A stretch of 42,318 nt of DNA, from positions 1 to 42,318 of the forward strand of contig JAEYAR010000114.1 of NCBI GenBank assembly GCA_023404715.1, written 5' to 3'. This DNA is from Bacillota bacterium (GTDB taxonomy: Bacteria > Bacillota > Clostridia > Christensenellales > Aristaeellaceae). Below the pieces are notes generated by a model, which saw nothing but the letters and a program-made list of their open reading frames with translations, was not told the origin of the DNA and searched no databases. A program made the position numbers and the translations under genes. Positions within the stretch are counted from its first letter, which is position 1; the number at the start of each line of letters is the position of its first letter. Below, in pieces: positions 7,565 through 16,683 of this stretch.

Positions 7565-8958
7565 TGCGAAACAAAATGACCCCCGCGCAGGTCGGCGCGC
7601 TGCGCGCGCTGCTGCCGGGCTGTGTCTTGGCAGGCGACGAGGTCGGCGAGGATTGGGCGCACGACGAGCTGTCCGGCACGCGCCATATGCCGGAGGCCGT
7701 CGTGCACGCGCGCTCTACCCAGGACGTATCCACGCTCATGGCATGGTGCCAGGAGCAGGAGATCGCGCTGACGCCCCGCGGCATGGGGACGGGCCTGGTC
7801 GGCGCCTGCGTGCCCGTGGCGGGCGGCGTGGTGCTGGACATGACCGGGATGAACCGCATCCTCGCGCTGGATGAGGACAACCTGTCCGTCACCGTACAGC
7901 CGGGCGTCCTGCTGATGGAGCTCGCCGCCTACGTGGAGGAGCGGGGGCTCTTTTACCCGCCCGATCCCGGCGAAAAGAGCGCGACCATCGGCGGCAACAT
8001 CTCCACCAACGCGGGCGGCATGCGCGCCGTCAAGTATGGGGTCACGCGGGACTATGTACGCGCTCTCGAGGTAGTGCTGCCGGGCGGCCATGTGCTGACG
8101 CTGGGGAGCGAAACGGTCAAGAATGCCAGCGGCCTGAGCCTGAAGGATCTGGTCGTGGGCTCCGAGGGGACGCTGTGCGTCATCACAAAGGCTACGTTAA
8201 AGCTCCTGCCCCTCCCGGCTCGGACCGTCTCTTTGCTGGTCCCCTATCCTACGCTGAAGCAGGCGATCGAAACCGTGCCGGACATCATCCGCAGCAAGGC
8301 CGCGCCGCAATCCGTCGAATTTATGGAGCAGGGCGTCATCCTGGATGCCGAAACCTATCTGGGCAAGCGCTTTCCGGACCACAGCGCCCCCGCCTACCTG
8401 CTTTTGCGCTTTGACGGCGCCACGCTCGCCGCGATCGAAGCGGACTACGACGCCGTGGCGCAGCTATGCCTGCGCCACGGCGCGCTCGACGTGCTGATCT
8501 CCGACACGGCCGAGCGCGACGAATCCATCTGGGCGGCGCGCGGCGCGTTTCTGGAGGCCATCAAGGCCGGCACCACCCTGATGGACGAGGTGGATTGCGT
8601 CGTGCCCCGCAGCCGTATTCACGAGATGGTCTCCTTCCTGCACGCCCTGCAGGGCGAGGCGGGCCTGCGCATCAAGAGCTTCGGCCACGCGGGGGACGGC
8701 AACCTGCATACATATTTGCTGCGCGACACGCTGCCGGAGGCGGAATGGGCGCAGCGCATGGCCGACACCATGCAGAAGATCTATCAAAAGGCGAAGGAGC
8801 TGGGCGGCCTGGTGTCAGGCGAGCACGGCATCGGCTATGCCAAGCGGGCATACCTACGAGAAAGCCTCGACCCGCAGGCCCTCTTGCTCATGCAGGGGAT
8901 CAAGCGGGTATTCGATCCCAAGGGGATTCTCAATCCGCATAAGGTCTACGCGCAATAG
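7561..8958 (+). CDS. lctD: FAD-linked lactate/2-hydroxyacid dehydrogenase (LctD/GlcD family)
   Basis: The 465-residue flavoprotein has an FAD_binding_4 domain (about 45-225, with GGNISTNAGGMR at 144-155) and an FAD-oxidase C-terminal domain (SFGHAGDGNLHTY, VSGEHGIGYAKR). It oxidises a 2-hydroxyacid such as D-lactate or glycolate and hands electrons to Etf. I chose the ATG at 7561, which overlaps the etfA stop as ATGA; the frame is open further upstream, inside etfA, but that is out-of-frame read-through. With an Etf whose alpha subunit holds one [4Fe-4S] cluster, it matches the confurcating lactate dehydrogenase of acetogens. No lactate permease or racemase follows. The neighbouring MurR-like/NamZ operon suggests that D-lactate from MurNAc could be a source. 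The substrate is inferred. Confidence 0.85.
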   Translation: MMRNKMTPAQVGALRALLPGCVLAGDEVGEDWAHDELSGTRHMPEAVVHARSTQDVSTLMAWCQEQEIALTPRGMGTGLVGACVPVAGGVVLDMTGMNRILALDEDNLSVTVQPGVLLMELAAYVEERGLFYPPDPGEKSATIGGNISTNAGGMRAVKYGVTRDYVRALEVVLPGGHVLTLGSETVKNASGLSLKDLVVGSEGTLCVITKATLKLLPLPARTVSLLVPYPTLKQAIETVPDIIRSKAAPQSVEFMEQGVILDAETYLGKRFPDHSAPAYLLLRFDGATLAAIEADYDAVAQLCLRHGALDVLISDTAERDESIWAARGAFLEAIKAGTTLMDEVDCVVPRSRIHEMVSFLHALQGEAGLRIKSFGHAGDGNLHTYLLRDTLPEAEWAQRMADTMQKIYQKAKELGGLVSGEHGIGYAKRAYLRESLDPQALLLMQGIKRVFDPKGILNPHKVYAQ

Positions 8959-8984
8959 GTCCGATCGGAAAACGTTCGCGCGAA

Positions 8985-9030
8985 AAAAGGCTGGAAGACG
9001 TCTGAACCTTCAAACGTCTTCCAGCCTTTT
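8985..9030. terminator. Bidirectional terminator between lctD and GNAT
   Basis: A perfect 17-bp inverted repeat (8985-9001 with 9014-9030) has A-rich and T-rich outer ends, so it works as an intrinsic terminator in both directions. It lies between the convergent ends of lctD and the minus-strand GNAT, which ends at 9033. Confidence 0.9.
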
Positions 9031-9032
9031 GT

Positions 9033-9791
9033 TTACGAGCGCGCGACCTCCCAAGCCTCATAGGCCCCGCCGTCGCCGTAGCCCAGACGCAGCGCCAGGC
9101 GCCGCGAGGTTTCATTGGCGGCGTCCCAATGCGCTGTGACGCCCCGCTTAAGGCACAGGGCGATCAGCGCGGCGCTGCAGGCCTGCGCGAGGCCCCTGCG
9201 CTGGTGGTCGTCGCGCGTCTGCACCTGAATCTCGATCCCGCCGTCGTACGAAAGATAGGACGAAGCGCCCGAGACGCATTCCCCTTCCCACAGCGCGGCG
9301 AAGCCCATGCCGTGCAGGCGGTAATCCGAAGCATCGCGAAAGAGGGAGACAAAATCGCGCGACCATTCCGCGCCCAGCGCCTTTGTATACAGCGCCTCGT
9401 CGATCGGGCGCAGCGTATAGCCGGGCGGCGGCGCGCAAAGCGCCTTCGCCCGCTCCGCCGACAGGGCGTCCGCCCGCAGGCGATAGCGCGTGATGCGCTG
9501 TGCCAGATCCCCGTTCACCGCGCCGATCAGCGCATCCCATCCGGCATCGTTCGGGATCATGAGCAGCGAAGGAGCCGGATGATCCGCGGGCACATGCGCG
9601 GCCAAAGCCCGCGCGCCGGGTGCGGCGGCGTCGCCCGCGAAAAGGCAAAGGTCGCCCGTCACGATCTGCGCGCAGCGCGCCTCGTCGTCCGCCCAGGCGC
9701 GCCCCATGCGTCCGCTCAAAAAGGACAGCACGGGGGTTTCTTCCCGCCCGGCAAAAAACAGCGCCGCCTGCGAGGGCTCAATCTGCTGCAC
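9033..9791 (-). CDS. GNAT-family acetyltransferase
   Basis: This 252-residue protein has a variable N-terminal half and a C-terminal GNAT domain. The acetyl-CoA motif is TRDDHQRRGLAQACSAALI near residue 192, followed by HWDAANETSRRLALRLGY, the conserved asparagine and aromatic end of the fold. The layout resembles the PF12746-type GNATs. The start is a GTG at 9791 with AAGGAG 10 nt upstream; the closest ATG is out of frame. It is the last gene of the minus-strand unit, 14 bp after trmO, and so likely driven in part by the MerR-type promoter near 10320. The substrate is unknown. Confidence 0.8.
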   Translation of the reverse strand: MQQIEPSQAALFFAGREETPVLSFLSGRMGRAWADDEARCAQIVTGDLCLFAGDAAAPGARALAAHVPADHPAPSLLMIPNDAGWDALIGAVNGDLAQRITRYRLRADALSAERAKALCAPPPGYTLRPIDEALYTKALGAEWSRDFVSLFRDASDYRLHGMGFAALWEGECVSGASSYLSYDGGIEIQVQTRDDHQRRGLAQACSAALIALCLKRGVTAHWDAANETSRRLALRLGYGDGGAYEAWEVARS

Positions 9792-9805
9792 AAGGCATCC
9801 GCTCC

Positions 9806-10285
9806 TTAAAAGTTAAACTCGTCTTCCCAGTCGAAATCCTCCGATGCCTCCAGGCTGCCCGGCCAGTGCGCGCACCACGCGGGCACCTGTGTGCGCTCCA
9901 CGCGGTCCAAGCTCGGCGTATAGGGCTTGATGTCGAGCACCGGCGTCCCGTCCAGCGCGTCCGTATAGGCGATGCGGAGCGTCCCCTTGGCGGGATCCAC
10001 CGCGAGCACCTGCGATACGGTCATGCCGATCGGATTGGGCCGATAGGGCGAGCGCGTCGCAAACGTGCCCATCACCGCGGGCCCGCGCTTGTAAGGGCAG
10101 GGCGCCTCGAGCACGGCGCGCAGCGCCGGGTCGTCGTTTTGATGGAACCACCAGAGCACGACCACGTGCCCAAACCCCTCCAGCGCCCTCAGCGCCGGGG
10201 CGTATGCCGCGTTCAGGCGGATGCCCATTTCCTCTGCGTCCACGTAAAACCGGCCGATCGGCGATACCTCAAACGTCTTTTCCAT
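9806..10285 (-). CDS. trmO: tRNA (N6-threonylcarbamoyladenosine37-N6)-methyltransferase TrmO
   Basis: The 159-residue protein is a single-domain member of the TrmO/TsaA (UPF0066) family, which uses S-adenosylmethionine to methylate t6A37 of certain tRNAs. Hallmark motifs are TRSPYRPNPIG at 77-87 and LDGTPVLDIKPY at 111-122. It lacks the C-terminal extension of the enterobacterial protein, which is common in other lineages. The start has GAGGAGG about 7 nt upstream. It sits 43 bp after merR with a MerR-type promoter in between, so it may be expressed on demand. Some single-domain family members are poorly characterised, so the substrate is inferred from the family. Confidence 0.85.
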   Translation of the reverse strand: MEKTFEVSPIGRFYVDAEEMGIRLNAAYAPALRALEGFGHVVVLWWFHQNDDPALRAVLEAPCPYKRGPAVMGTFATRSPYRPNPIGMTVSQVLAVDPAKGTLRIAYTDALDGTPVLDIKPYTPSLDRVERTQVPAWCAHWPGSLEASEDFDWEDEFNF

Positions 10286-10317
10286 GATGAAGCCTCCTCG
10301 TCATTTGGGATGGCCTC

Positions 10318-10348
10318 ATCCTACACCCTCACATCGTGTCAGAGTCAA
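10318..10348 (-). promoter_or_regulatory. MerR-type promoter/operator upstream of trmO
   Basis: On the minus strand, TTGACT (10348-10343) and TAGGAT (10323-10318) are 19 bp apart, the over-long spacing that MerR-family activators correct by bending DNA. The spacer holds an imperfect dyad with half-sites CTCTGACAC and ATGTGAGGG around one central base, followed by GTG just before the -10. The -35 lies inside the last codons of merR, and the -10 is just past its stop. The promoter would drive trmO and the GNAT. Confidence 0.6.
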
Positions 10349-11180
10349 GCCCTTTTTCTCCGATCTCGCGCAGCGGCACCTGCAGCTCCGTCAGATACCC
10401 GGCCGGGTCGTCCTCGTCCCAGGGGCCCTTGTGGCAAATCTGGCGCGTCGGCCCGTCCATGGCATACTGCTCGTGGCGCGAGAGCCACAGGGCGAACGAC
10501 CGATAGGCCGCGCCAATCCCGTCGTAGGGCCCGTAGACCAGGATCGAAGCCATGCGCACCACCGGCTCGATCCGGCGGTATGTAAACGCGCCCTTGTTCT
10601 CCCCCGGCCGGTCTACCACCACGCAGACCTCCACGTCCACGTCCGCTTCCCGGTGCTCCTCGTCGTAAAAGAAAGCCACGTTGCCGTGCGCCGCCCCAAG
10701 GGCGATGCGCTCGCGTTCGATATGCGCGTAGAGGTCGCGCCACAGCTCGCTCTCGCAGTCGTAGCGCGCGATCGTCCTGCGCAGGGATAGGACGCAAAAG
10801 CCCTCCACCCGCTTCATCGTAACGTTGCAGCGCACGTCCAGCGCGTTCGATCGGATGTCGGCAAGGGCTGCCTGAATCTCGCGAATGCGCGCCTGCTCTC
10901 GGGCGATGGCCTGCTTCGCCTCCAGCCGCTTTCCTTCGAGCCTTCGCGCGAGCGCCGCCTCGTCCCAGTCCGCGATCAACTCCGGCATCTGTGCGACGGT
11001 AAAACCCATGTCGCGCAGCAGCACGATCCGTTGAAGCTTTGGCATCTGCTCCACCGTATAAAGCCGGTAGCCGGTAAGCGGATCCACCCGCGCTGGATGC
11101 AGCAGCCCCGCCTCGTCGTAGTGGCGCAGCATGCGAATTGAAACCTGCGTCAGCCGGGAAAACTCGCCGATGCGGAACAT
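10329..11180 (-). CDS. MerR-family regulator with GyrI-like effector domain
   Basis: This 283-residue regulator has an N-terminal MerR winged helix (about 1-70: MFRIGEFSRLTQVSIRMLRH, then GYRLYT), a coiled coil with many basic and acidic residues (about 75-110) and a C-terminal GyrI-like ligand-binding domain (about 118-280), as in BmrR-type multidrug sensors. I chose the ATG at 11180 because AAGGGG lies 8 nt upstream; a longer reading frame starting at 11213 has no ribosome site. It lies downstream of the opp operon on the same strand. A MerR-type promoter overlaps its 3' end, so its likely targets are trmO and the GNAT and not a pump. The ligand is unknown. Confidence 0.85.
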   Translation of the reverse strand: MFRIGEFSRLTQVSIRMLRHYDEAGLLHPARVDPLTGYRLYTVEQMPKLQRIVLLRDMGFTVAQMPELIADWDEAALARRLEGKRLEAKQAIAREQARIREIQAALADIRSNALDVRCNVTMKRVEGFCVLSLRRTIARYDCESELWRDLYAHIERERIALGAAHGNVAFFYDEEHREADVDVEVCVVVDRPGENKGAFTYRRIEPVVRMASILVYGPYDGIGAAYRSFALWLSRHEQYAMDGPTRQICHKGPWDEDDPAGYLTELQVPLREIGEKGLDSDTM

Positions 11181-11213
11181 GCGCGCCGCCCCTTCCCGTT
11201 TATCATCGCGCAA

Positions 11214-11492
11214 TTAGCGAAACCATACGTGAATGCAAAACTGGATGAACAGGAAGCCCGCCAGGCCGAACGCGGATACGATCAGCAGCCCCGCCCCCAC
11301 CGCGCCGAGGGCCCAGTGGAACGTCTCGCGGGGCGTCATCCGCTCGGGGCGCGGGTTCTTCGGCGCTCTCTCCCGCCCCTGCTCCGGCCTATACCAGGGC
11401 ATGCCCTCCACGTTCATGTCCGCGACGGTCCATTCTTCCAGCTCGTCCCGATCGCCCTTCGTACCGTCCCTTGGGTCACGCGTCCTGGCCAT
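11214..11492 (-). CDS. Small single-pass membrane protein, unknown
   Basis: The 92-residue reading frame has a charged, proline-rich cytoplasmic part and one hydrophobic helix at the C-terminus (about 62-90, GAVGAGLLIVSAFGLAGFLF). A GAGGG site lies 8 nt before the ATG. It overlaps the 3' end of oppF by 17 nt and ends about 33 bp before the merR start, so it looks like part of the opp transcript. A shorter start at Met26 is possible. I do not recognise a family. Confidence 0.6.
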   Translation of the reverse strand: MARTRDPRDGTKGDRDELEEWTVADMNVEGMPWYRPEQGRERAPKNPRPERMTPRETFHWALGAVGAGLLIVSAFGLAGFLFIQFCIHVWFR

Positions 11493-12472
11493 ACGGTTTT
11501 CCCTCGCCTGCGTACAGGTGGCACGCCACCACGTGACCCGGCTCTATCTCGCGCACCGGGGGCTCTTCGTGTTTGCAGCACTCCATGCACGCCTTGCAGC
11601 GCGTGTGGAACTTACAGCCCGCCGGTGGATTGGCCGGGGAGGGGATGCTGCCCTCCAGGATAATGCGCTTCATGCGCACGTTGGGATCCGGGACCGGGAT
11701 TGCGGAGAACAGCGCCTTCGTATAGGGGTGCAGGGGATTCTTAAAGATGTCTTTCTTGTCGCCGTATTCCACCATCGTGCCCAAGTACATGACGCCGACC
11801 GCATCGGAGATATGCTCGACGACGGACAGATCGTGGCTGATGAACAGGTAGGTGAGGTTGTGCTCCTGCTGCAAGTCGCGCAGCAGGTTGATAATCTGCG
11901 CCTGAATGGATACGTCCAGGGCGCTGACCGGCTCGTCGCAGACCACGAACTCTGGATTCAGCGCGAGAGCACGCGCGATGCAGATACGTTGACGCTGGCC
12001 GCCGGAAAACTCGTGCGGATAACGGTTTTTATGATAGGGCTGCAGACCGCAGGATTGCATGATCCGGTCTATATAGCCATCGAACTCTTCCTTGGGTACG
12101 ATGCCGTGCTCGCGCACCGCCTCGCCGATGATCTCGCCGACGGGCAACCGCGGGGAGAGGCTGGAGTACGGGTCCTGAAAGATAAGCTGCATCTTCGGGC
12201 GCAGCGCGCGCATCTCCTGCCTGTTTAAGGCGTAGACGTCCCGCCCGTTAAAGAGCACGTCGCCGTCCGTCTTCTCGGTCAGGCGCAGGATGGTGCGCCC
12301 GACCGTGGTCTTGCCGCAGCCGGATTCGCCCACCAGGCCCATCGTCTTGCCGCGCTCGATCTTGAACGTCACGCCGTCCACGGCCTTGACCGCGCCCGCA
12401 ACGCGCTGCATCAGTCCGTTCTTGATCGGATAGTATTTCTTGAGATCGCGCACCTCGAGCACCGGTCTCGTC

Positions 12473-12480
<8 letters not shown>
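11476..12480 (-). CDS. oppF: Oligopeptide ABC transporter ATP-binding protein OppF
   Basis: The 334-residue ATPase energises peptide import with OppD. Walker A is GESGCGKT at 51-58, the Q-loop is FQDPYSS near 101, the signature FSGGQRQR is at 158-165, Walker B is VVCDEP at 179-184 and the switch histidine is in FISHD. The C-terminus has the cysteine-rich oligopeptide/dipeptide extension (CKFHTRC, CMECC, and a final VACHL). The start overlaps the oppD stop by 8 nt, so translation is coupled. Confidence 0.93.
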
Positions 12481-13657
<1,177 letters not shown>

Positions 13658-13670
13658 GTTCTCCCCCTCC

Positions 13671-15404
13671 TTATCGCTTCATCTTCGGATCGAACGCGTC
13701 GCGCAGTCCGTCGCCGATAAAGTTGAATCCGAGCACCGTCAATAGGATGAGCATGCCCGCAGGAATCCATACGAACCAGTAATTCGTCATGACGTACACG
13801 TTGGAGACCGCGCTGATGATGTTGCCCCAGGAGGCGAACGGGAACTTGACGCCCAACCCCAGGAACGACAGCGTCGCCTCCAGCAGGATGACGCTGCCCA
13901 GCGACATCGTGCACATGACGATCAGCTGCGGCACCACGTTGGGCACCAGATGGCGGAAGATGCGGCGCGAACTCGATATGCCCGTCGCCTCGGTCGCGAC
14001 CATGAACTCCTGCTCGCGCAGCGAAAGGATCTGCCCGCGCACGAGGCGCGCGATAGACGGCCAGCTGAGCAGGCCGATCACGAGCATCAGCACGAGCATG
14101 CGCAGCATGGGTTCCACCTGATAGACGTCCATGACCGAGCCCAGGATGATGTAAATCGGGTATCCAGGGATACAGTTCATGATATCGACGATGCGCATGA
14201 GCAGATTGTCGATCCAGCCGCCGAAGTAACCGGCGACGCCGCCCAGCACCACGCCCAGCACCAGCTCGATGATGACGACGATGAAACCGATCATCAGCGA
14301 GATGCGCCCGCCGTACATTAGGCGCGTCAGCATGTCCATGCCGTTGCCGTCCGTGCCCAACCAATGCTCGGCGCTCGGCGCCTCGTAGGTGCGCAGCAGG
14401 TAGGTCCTGGTTTCGCGGCGCACGAGGAACTGGTCGTTCTTTCGCTCGATCTCGAATTCCACCGTTTCGCCGCCCTCTCCGGGCATTTCAAAGGCCGTCT
14501 CCCCCGCCGCTATGGCGGTAAGCGCCGTCTGGGCAAAGCCCTCCGGGAACACGGTGCCGACCTCGACCTCCTTGATGACGTAGTCCGACACCTCGCACAC
14601 GCTGGCGCCGTCCGCGAGCGTGATGGCGACGCTCTGCTCGCCGCGCTCCAGGTGATACGTCTCGCCCTCATAGGCGAACGCCGAGGAGATGCCGTCCGCG
14701 ATCGCGCGCTCCGCCGCCAGGCGGAAGTCAAGGTCGCTTTCCAAGCCGCCCGCCGCCGTGAAAATGCGGTGCGAGGCGAGCGCAAGGTTTTGCGTGCCGT
14801 AGATCGTGTACTGCTTTTTAAGCACAGTATAGCTGTACATGGAGCCGTCCGACGTCGTAAAGGTGGGCGTGCCCGCGGCCACGGCCGCCGCGAACGCCTG
14901 GGTGATGTCCTCGGGCAGCGTCACGCCTTCGTCGGGCGTGACGGTGAACAGCCCCTTCATGCCGACCGCTTTGGCGACCGGCTGCTGCTCGGTCACGCGG
15001 TAGAGGTTTTCTCCCTCTTTCACGAGGCCGTAGTTTTGCCCGTTATACTCAAAGACGTTTTCGCCGCGCGTGATGGCCAGGATCATCTTCGACTTCGCGC
15101 CGCTGGGGAACGTCTTGCCCTCAGCCTCCACGTAGCGGTACTCGTTGTTCTTCGTGATGGCCGCATAGTCCTTGACCATCATCTCATAGCCGCGAAAGCG
15201 CTCGCTCTCGCCGTAGGGGGTAATGAGTCCGCCGATGAACGAGAAGATGAACATGCTCACGATGATCACCGTGCCCACGATCGCCAGGCGGTTACGGACG
15301 AAGCGCCTGAACACCAGCATGGAAGGAGATAGGACCTTGACGCGCTGTTCGTCGTCCAGCGCCAGATGCCGGTCGTCGATCTTTTGGTTTTGATTTTCCT
15401 GCAA
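13671..15404 (-). CDS. oppC: Oligopeptide ABC transporter permease OppC with large extracytoplasmic insertion
   Basis: This 577-residue permease is nearly twice the normal OppC length (about 300). After the first helix (about 41-62, ending in GGLITPYGE) comes an insertion of roughly 270 residues (about 65-335) before the canonical domain resumes at HWLGTDGNGMDM (347). The EAA loop is EFMVATEATGISSSRRIFRH near 466-485. The insertion contains four degenerate repeats (about 98-139, 161-204, 227-262 and 284-336), each a helix with an alanine- and glycine-rich end followed by a strand with aromatic and glycine positions. I chose the TTG at 15404, 7 nt after AAAGGAGG; the upstream open frame overlaps oppB and has no such site. 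By topology the insertion faces outside and may help dock OppA. Confidence 0.9.
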   Translation of the reverse strand: MQENQNQKIDDRHLALDDEQRVKVLSPSMLVFRRFVRNRLAIVGTVIIVSMFIFSFIGGLITPYGESERFRGYEMMVKDYAAITKNNEYRYVEAEGKTFPSGAKSKMILAITRGENVFEYNGQNYGLVKEGENLYRVTEQQPVAKAVGMKGLFTVTPDEGVTLPEDITQAFAAAVAAGTPTFTTSDGSMYSYTVLKKQYTIYGTQNLALASHRIFTAAGGLESDLDFRLAAERAIADGISSAFAYEGETYHLERGEQSVAITLADGASVCEVSDYVIKEVEVGTVFPEGFAQTALTAIAAGETAFEMPGEGGETVEFEIERKNDQFLVRRETRTYLLRTYEAPSAEHWLGTDGNGMDMLTRLMYGGRISLMIGFIVVIIELVLGVVLGGVAGYFGGWIDNLLMRIVDIMNCIPGYPIYIILGSVMDVYQVEPMLRMLVLMLVIGLLSWPSIARLVRGQILSLREQEFMVATEATGISSSRRIFRHLVPNVVPQLIVMCTMSLGSVILLEATLSFLGLGVKFPFASWGNIISAVSNVYVMTNYWFVWIPAGMLILLTVLGFNFIGDGLRDAFDPKMKR

Positions 15405-15418
15405 GAGAACTCCTCCTT

Positions 15419-16405
15419 TCAGCTGACGCGCACGCGCGGGTCGACCACGGCGTACAGGATGTCGGCGATCAGCGTGCCCATCAGCACCAGCAGCGCTGAA
15501 AAGACGCAATAGAACATCGTAAAGGGGATGTCGCCGCTGATCATCGCCTGATACGACGTGTAGCCGATGCCGGGGATCTGAAAGAGCGTCTCCGTAATCA
15601 GCGCGCCGCCGAACAGGCTGGGCAGCGTTCCGCCGATGATGGTGACGATCGGGATCAGGGTATTGCGGAAGGCGTGCTTGTTGATGACGGTCCGCTCCGG
15701 CAAGCCCTTGGCGCGCGCGGTGCGGATGTAGTCGGAATTGAGCACCTCCAGCATGTTCGTGCGCGTGTAGCGCATCAGGTCGCCGACGCTGACCACGGTA
15801 AGCGTCACGACGGGCATGATGTAGTGCTGGGCCACGTCGAAAAACTGCCCCATGGGCGACAGCTGATCGTACATGCGGCCCACCTTGCCGTACAGGTCGA
15901 GCCAGCCGAGGTTGATCGAGAAGACCCATTTGAGCAGCGTCGCAAAGAAGAAGGTCGGCAAGCTGATGCCGATGAGCGCGAACACCGTCACCGCATAGTC
16001 GATCTTGGAGTACTGGCGCGTGGCGGAGACGATGCCCAGCGGGATCGCGATCACGACGCGCAGCGCCAGCGAGATCATCGCAAGGATGAACGAATCCCAG
16101 ATGACCTGGCTGAATTTGAGCGTCACCGATACGTTATAGAACCAGCTCTCGCCGAAATCGCCGCGGATCGCTGTCTTGAGCCAGGTAAAGAAACCGCCGA
16201 CGATGCCCTTGTCAAAGCCGTATACGGCGTTGAGCTGCTGCATCCACTCCTCGTAGCTTCGCCCGCCCGGCAGGGAAGACTTCTCACGGGCGAGCCGCTC
16301 GACGTAGGACGTGGGTAGGCAGCGCATCAGGGCGTAGATGAGCAGTGCGACGAAGAAGAGGATCATGATGCTAAGCAGGATTCGCTTAGCGACGTATTTG
16401 CGCAC
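15419..16405 (-). CDS. oppB: Oligopeptide ABC transporter permease OppB
   Basis: The 328-residue permease has the OppB layout: a first helix right after the start (KRILLSIMILFFVALLIYAL), a periplasm-facing loop with YGFDKGIVGGFFTW, and an EAA-type loop in YIRTARAKGLPERTVINKHA. I chose the GTG at 16405, preceded by GGAGG nine nt upstream; the longer frame to 16516 runs into the intergenic hairpin region without a ribosome site. It is separated from oppA by 278 bp that contain a GC-rich hairpin, and from oppC by 14 bp. Confidence 0.92.
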   Translation of the reverse strand: MRKYVAKRILLSIMILFFVALLIYALMRCLPTSYVERLAREKSSLPGGRSYEEWMQQLNAVYGFDKGIVGGFFTWLKTAIRGDFGESWFYNVSVTLKFSQVIWDSFILAMISLALRVVIAIPLGIVSATRQYSKIDYAVTVFALIGISLPTFFFATLLKWVFSINLGWLDLYGKVGRMYDQLSPMGQFFDVAQHYIMPVVTLTVVSVGDLMRYTRTNMLEVLNSDYIRTARAKGLPERTVINKHAFRNTLIPIVTIIGGTLPSLFGGALITETLFQIPGIGYTSYQAMISGDIPFTMFYCVFSALLVLMGTLIADILYAVVDPRVRVS

Positions 16406-16625
16406 GATCAAACACCTCCGGTTGTCTCGGCGCGGGGGCGCCGGAATAAGATTTTGCGGCAAACGAGGGATAGCCTGCCCGGTCCGGTTCCGGCGCCGGG
16501 CGATGTAAACCCACAATACGCGGGGAATATTTCGAATTCATGAGATGCAGCCGGTTAATCCGCGCGTCACGGCGCATCGGACGCTGCAAACGGAAGAAAG
16601 TTCGCCGGATCAAAACATAAAGGTA

Positions 16626-16655
16626 CCGGGCCCCGGCTCGCCTGCCGGGGCCCGG
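16626..16655 (-). terminator. GC-rich hairpin between oppA and oppB (attenuating terminator)
   Basis: A perfect 12-bp stem (16626-16637 with 16644-16655) with a 6-nt loop follows the oppA stop by about 30 bp, and the minus-strand sequence after it is moderately U-rich (TTTATGTTTTG). In peptide and sugar ABC operons such a partial terminator keeps the binding protein in excess over the membrane subunits. I see no gene in the rest of the 16406-16683 gap. Confidence 0.65.
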
Positions 16656-16683
16656 CCATGCCGCTATGATACGGTTTTAGAGA

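Noticed and set aside
14364..15332. Plus-strand open frame opposite oppC
   Set aside because: Antisense shadow of the OppC insertion: His/Arg-rich, with no ribosome site or family match.
15405..15929. Upstream in-frame extension of oppC
   Set aside because: The open frame runs antisense-free through oppB in another phase and has no ribosome site; the TTG at 15404 follows AAAGGAGG at the right distance.
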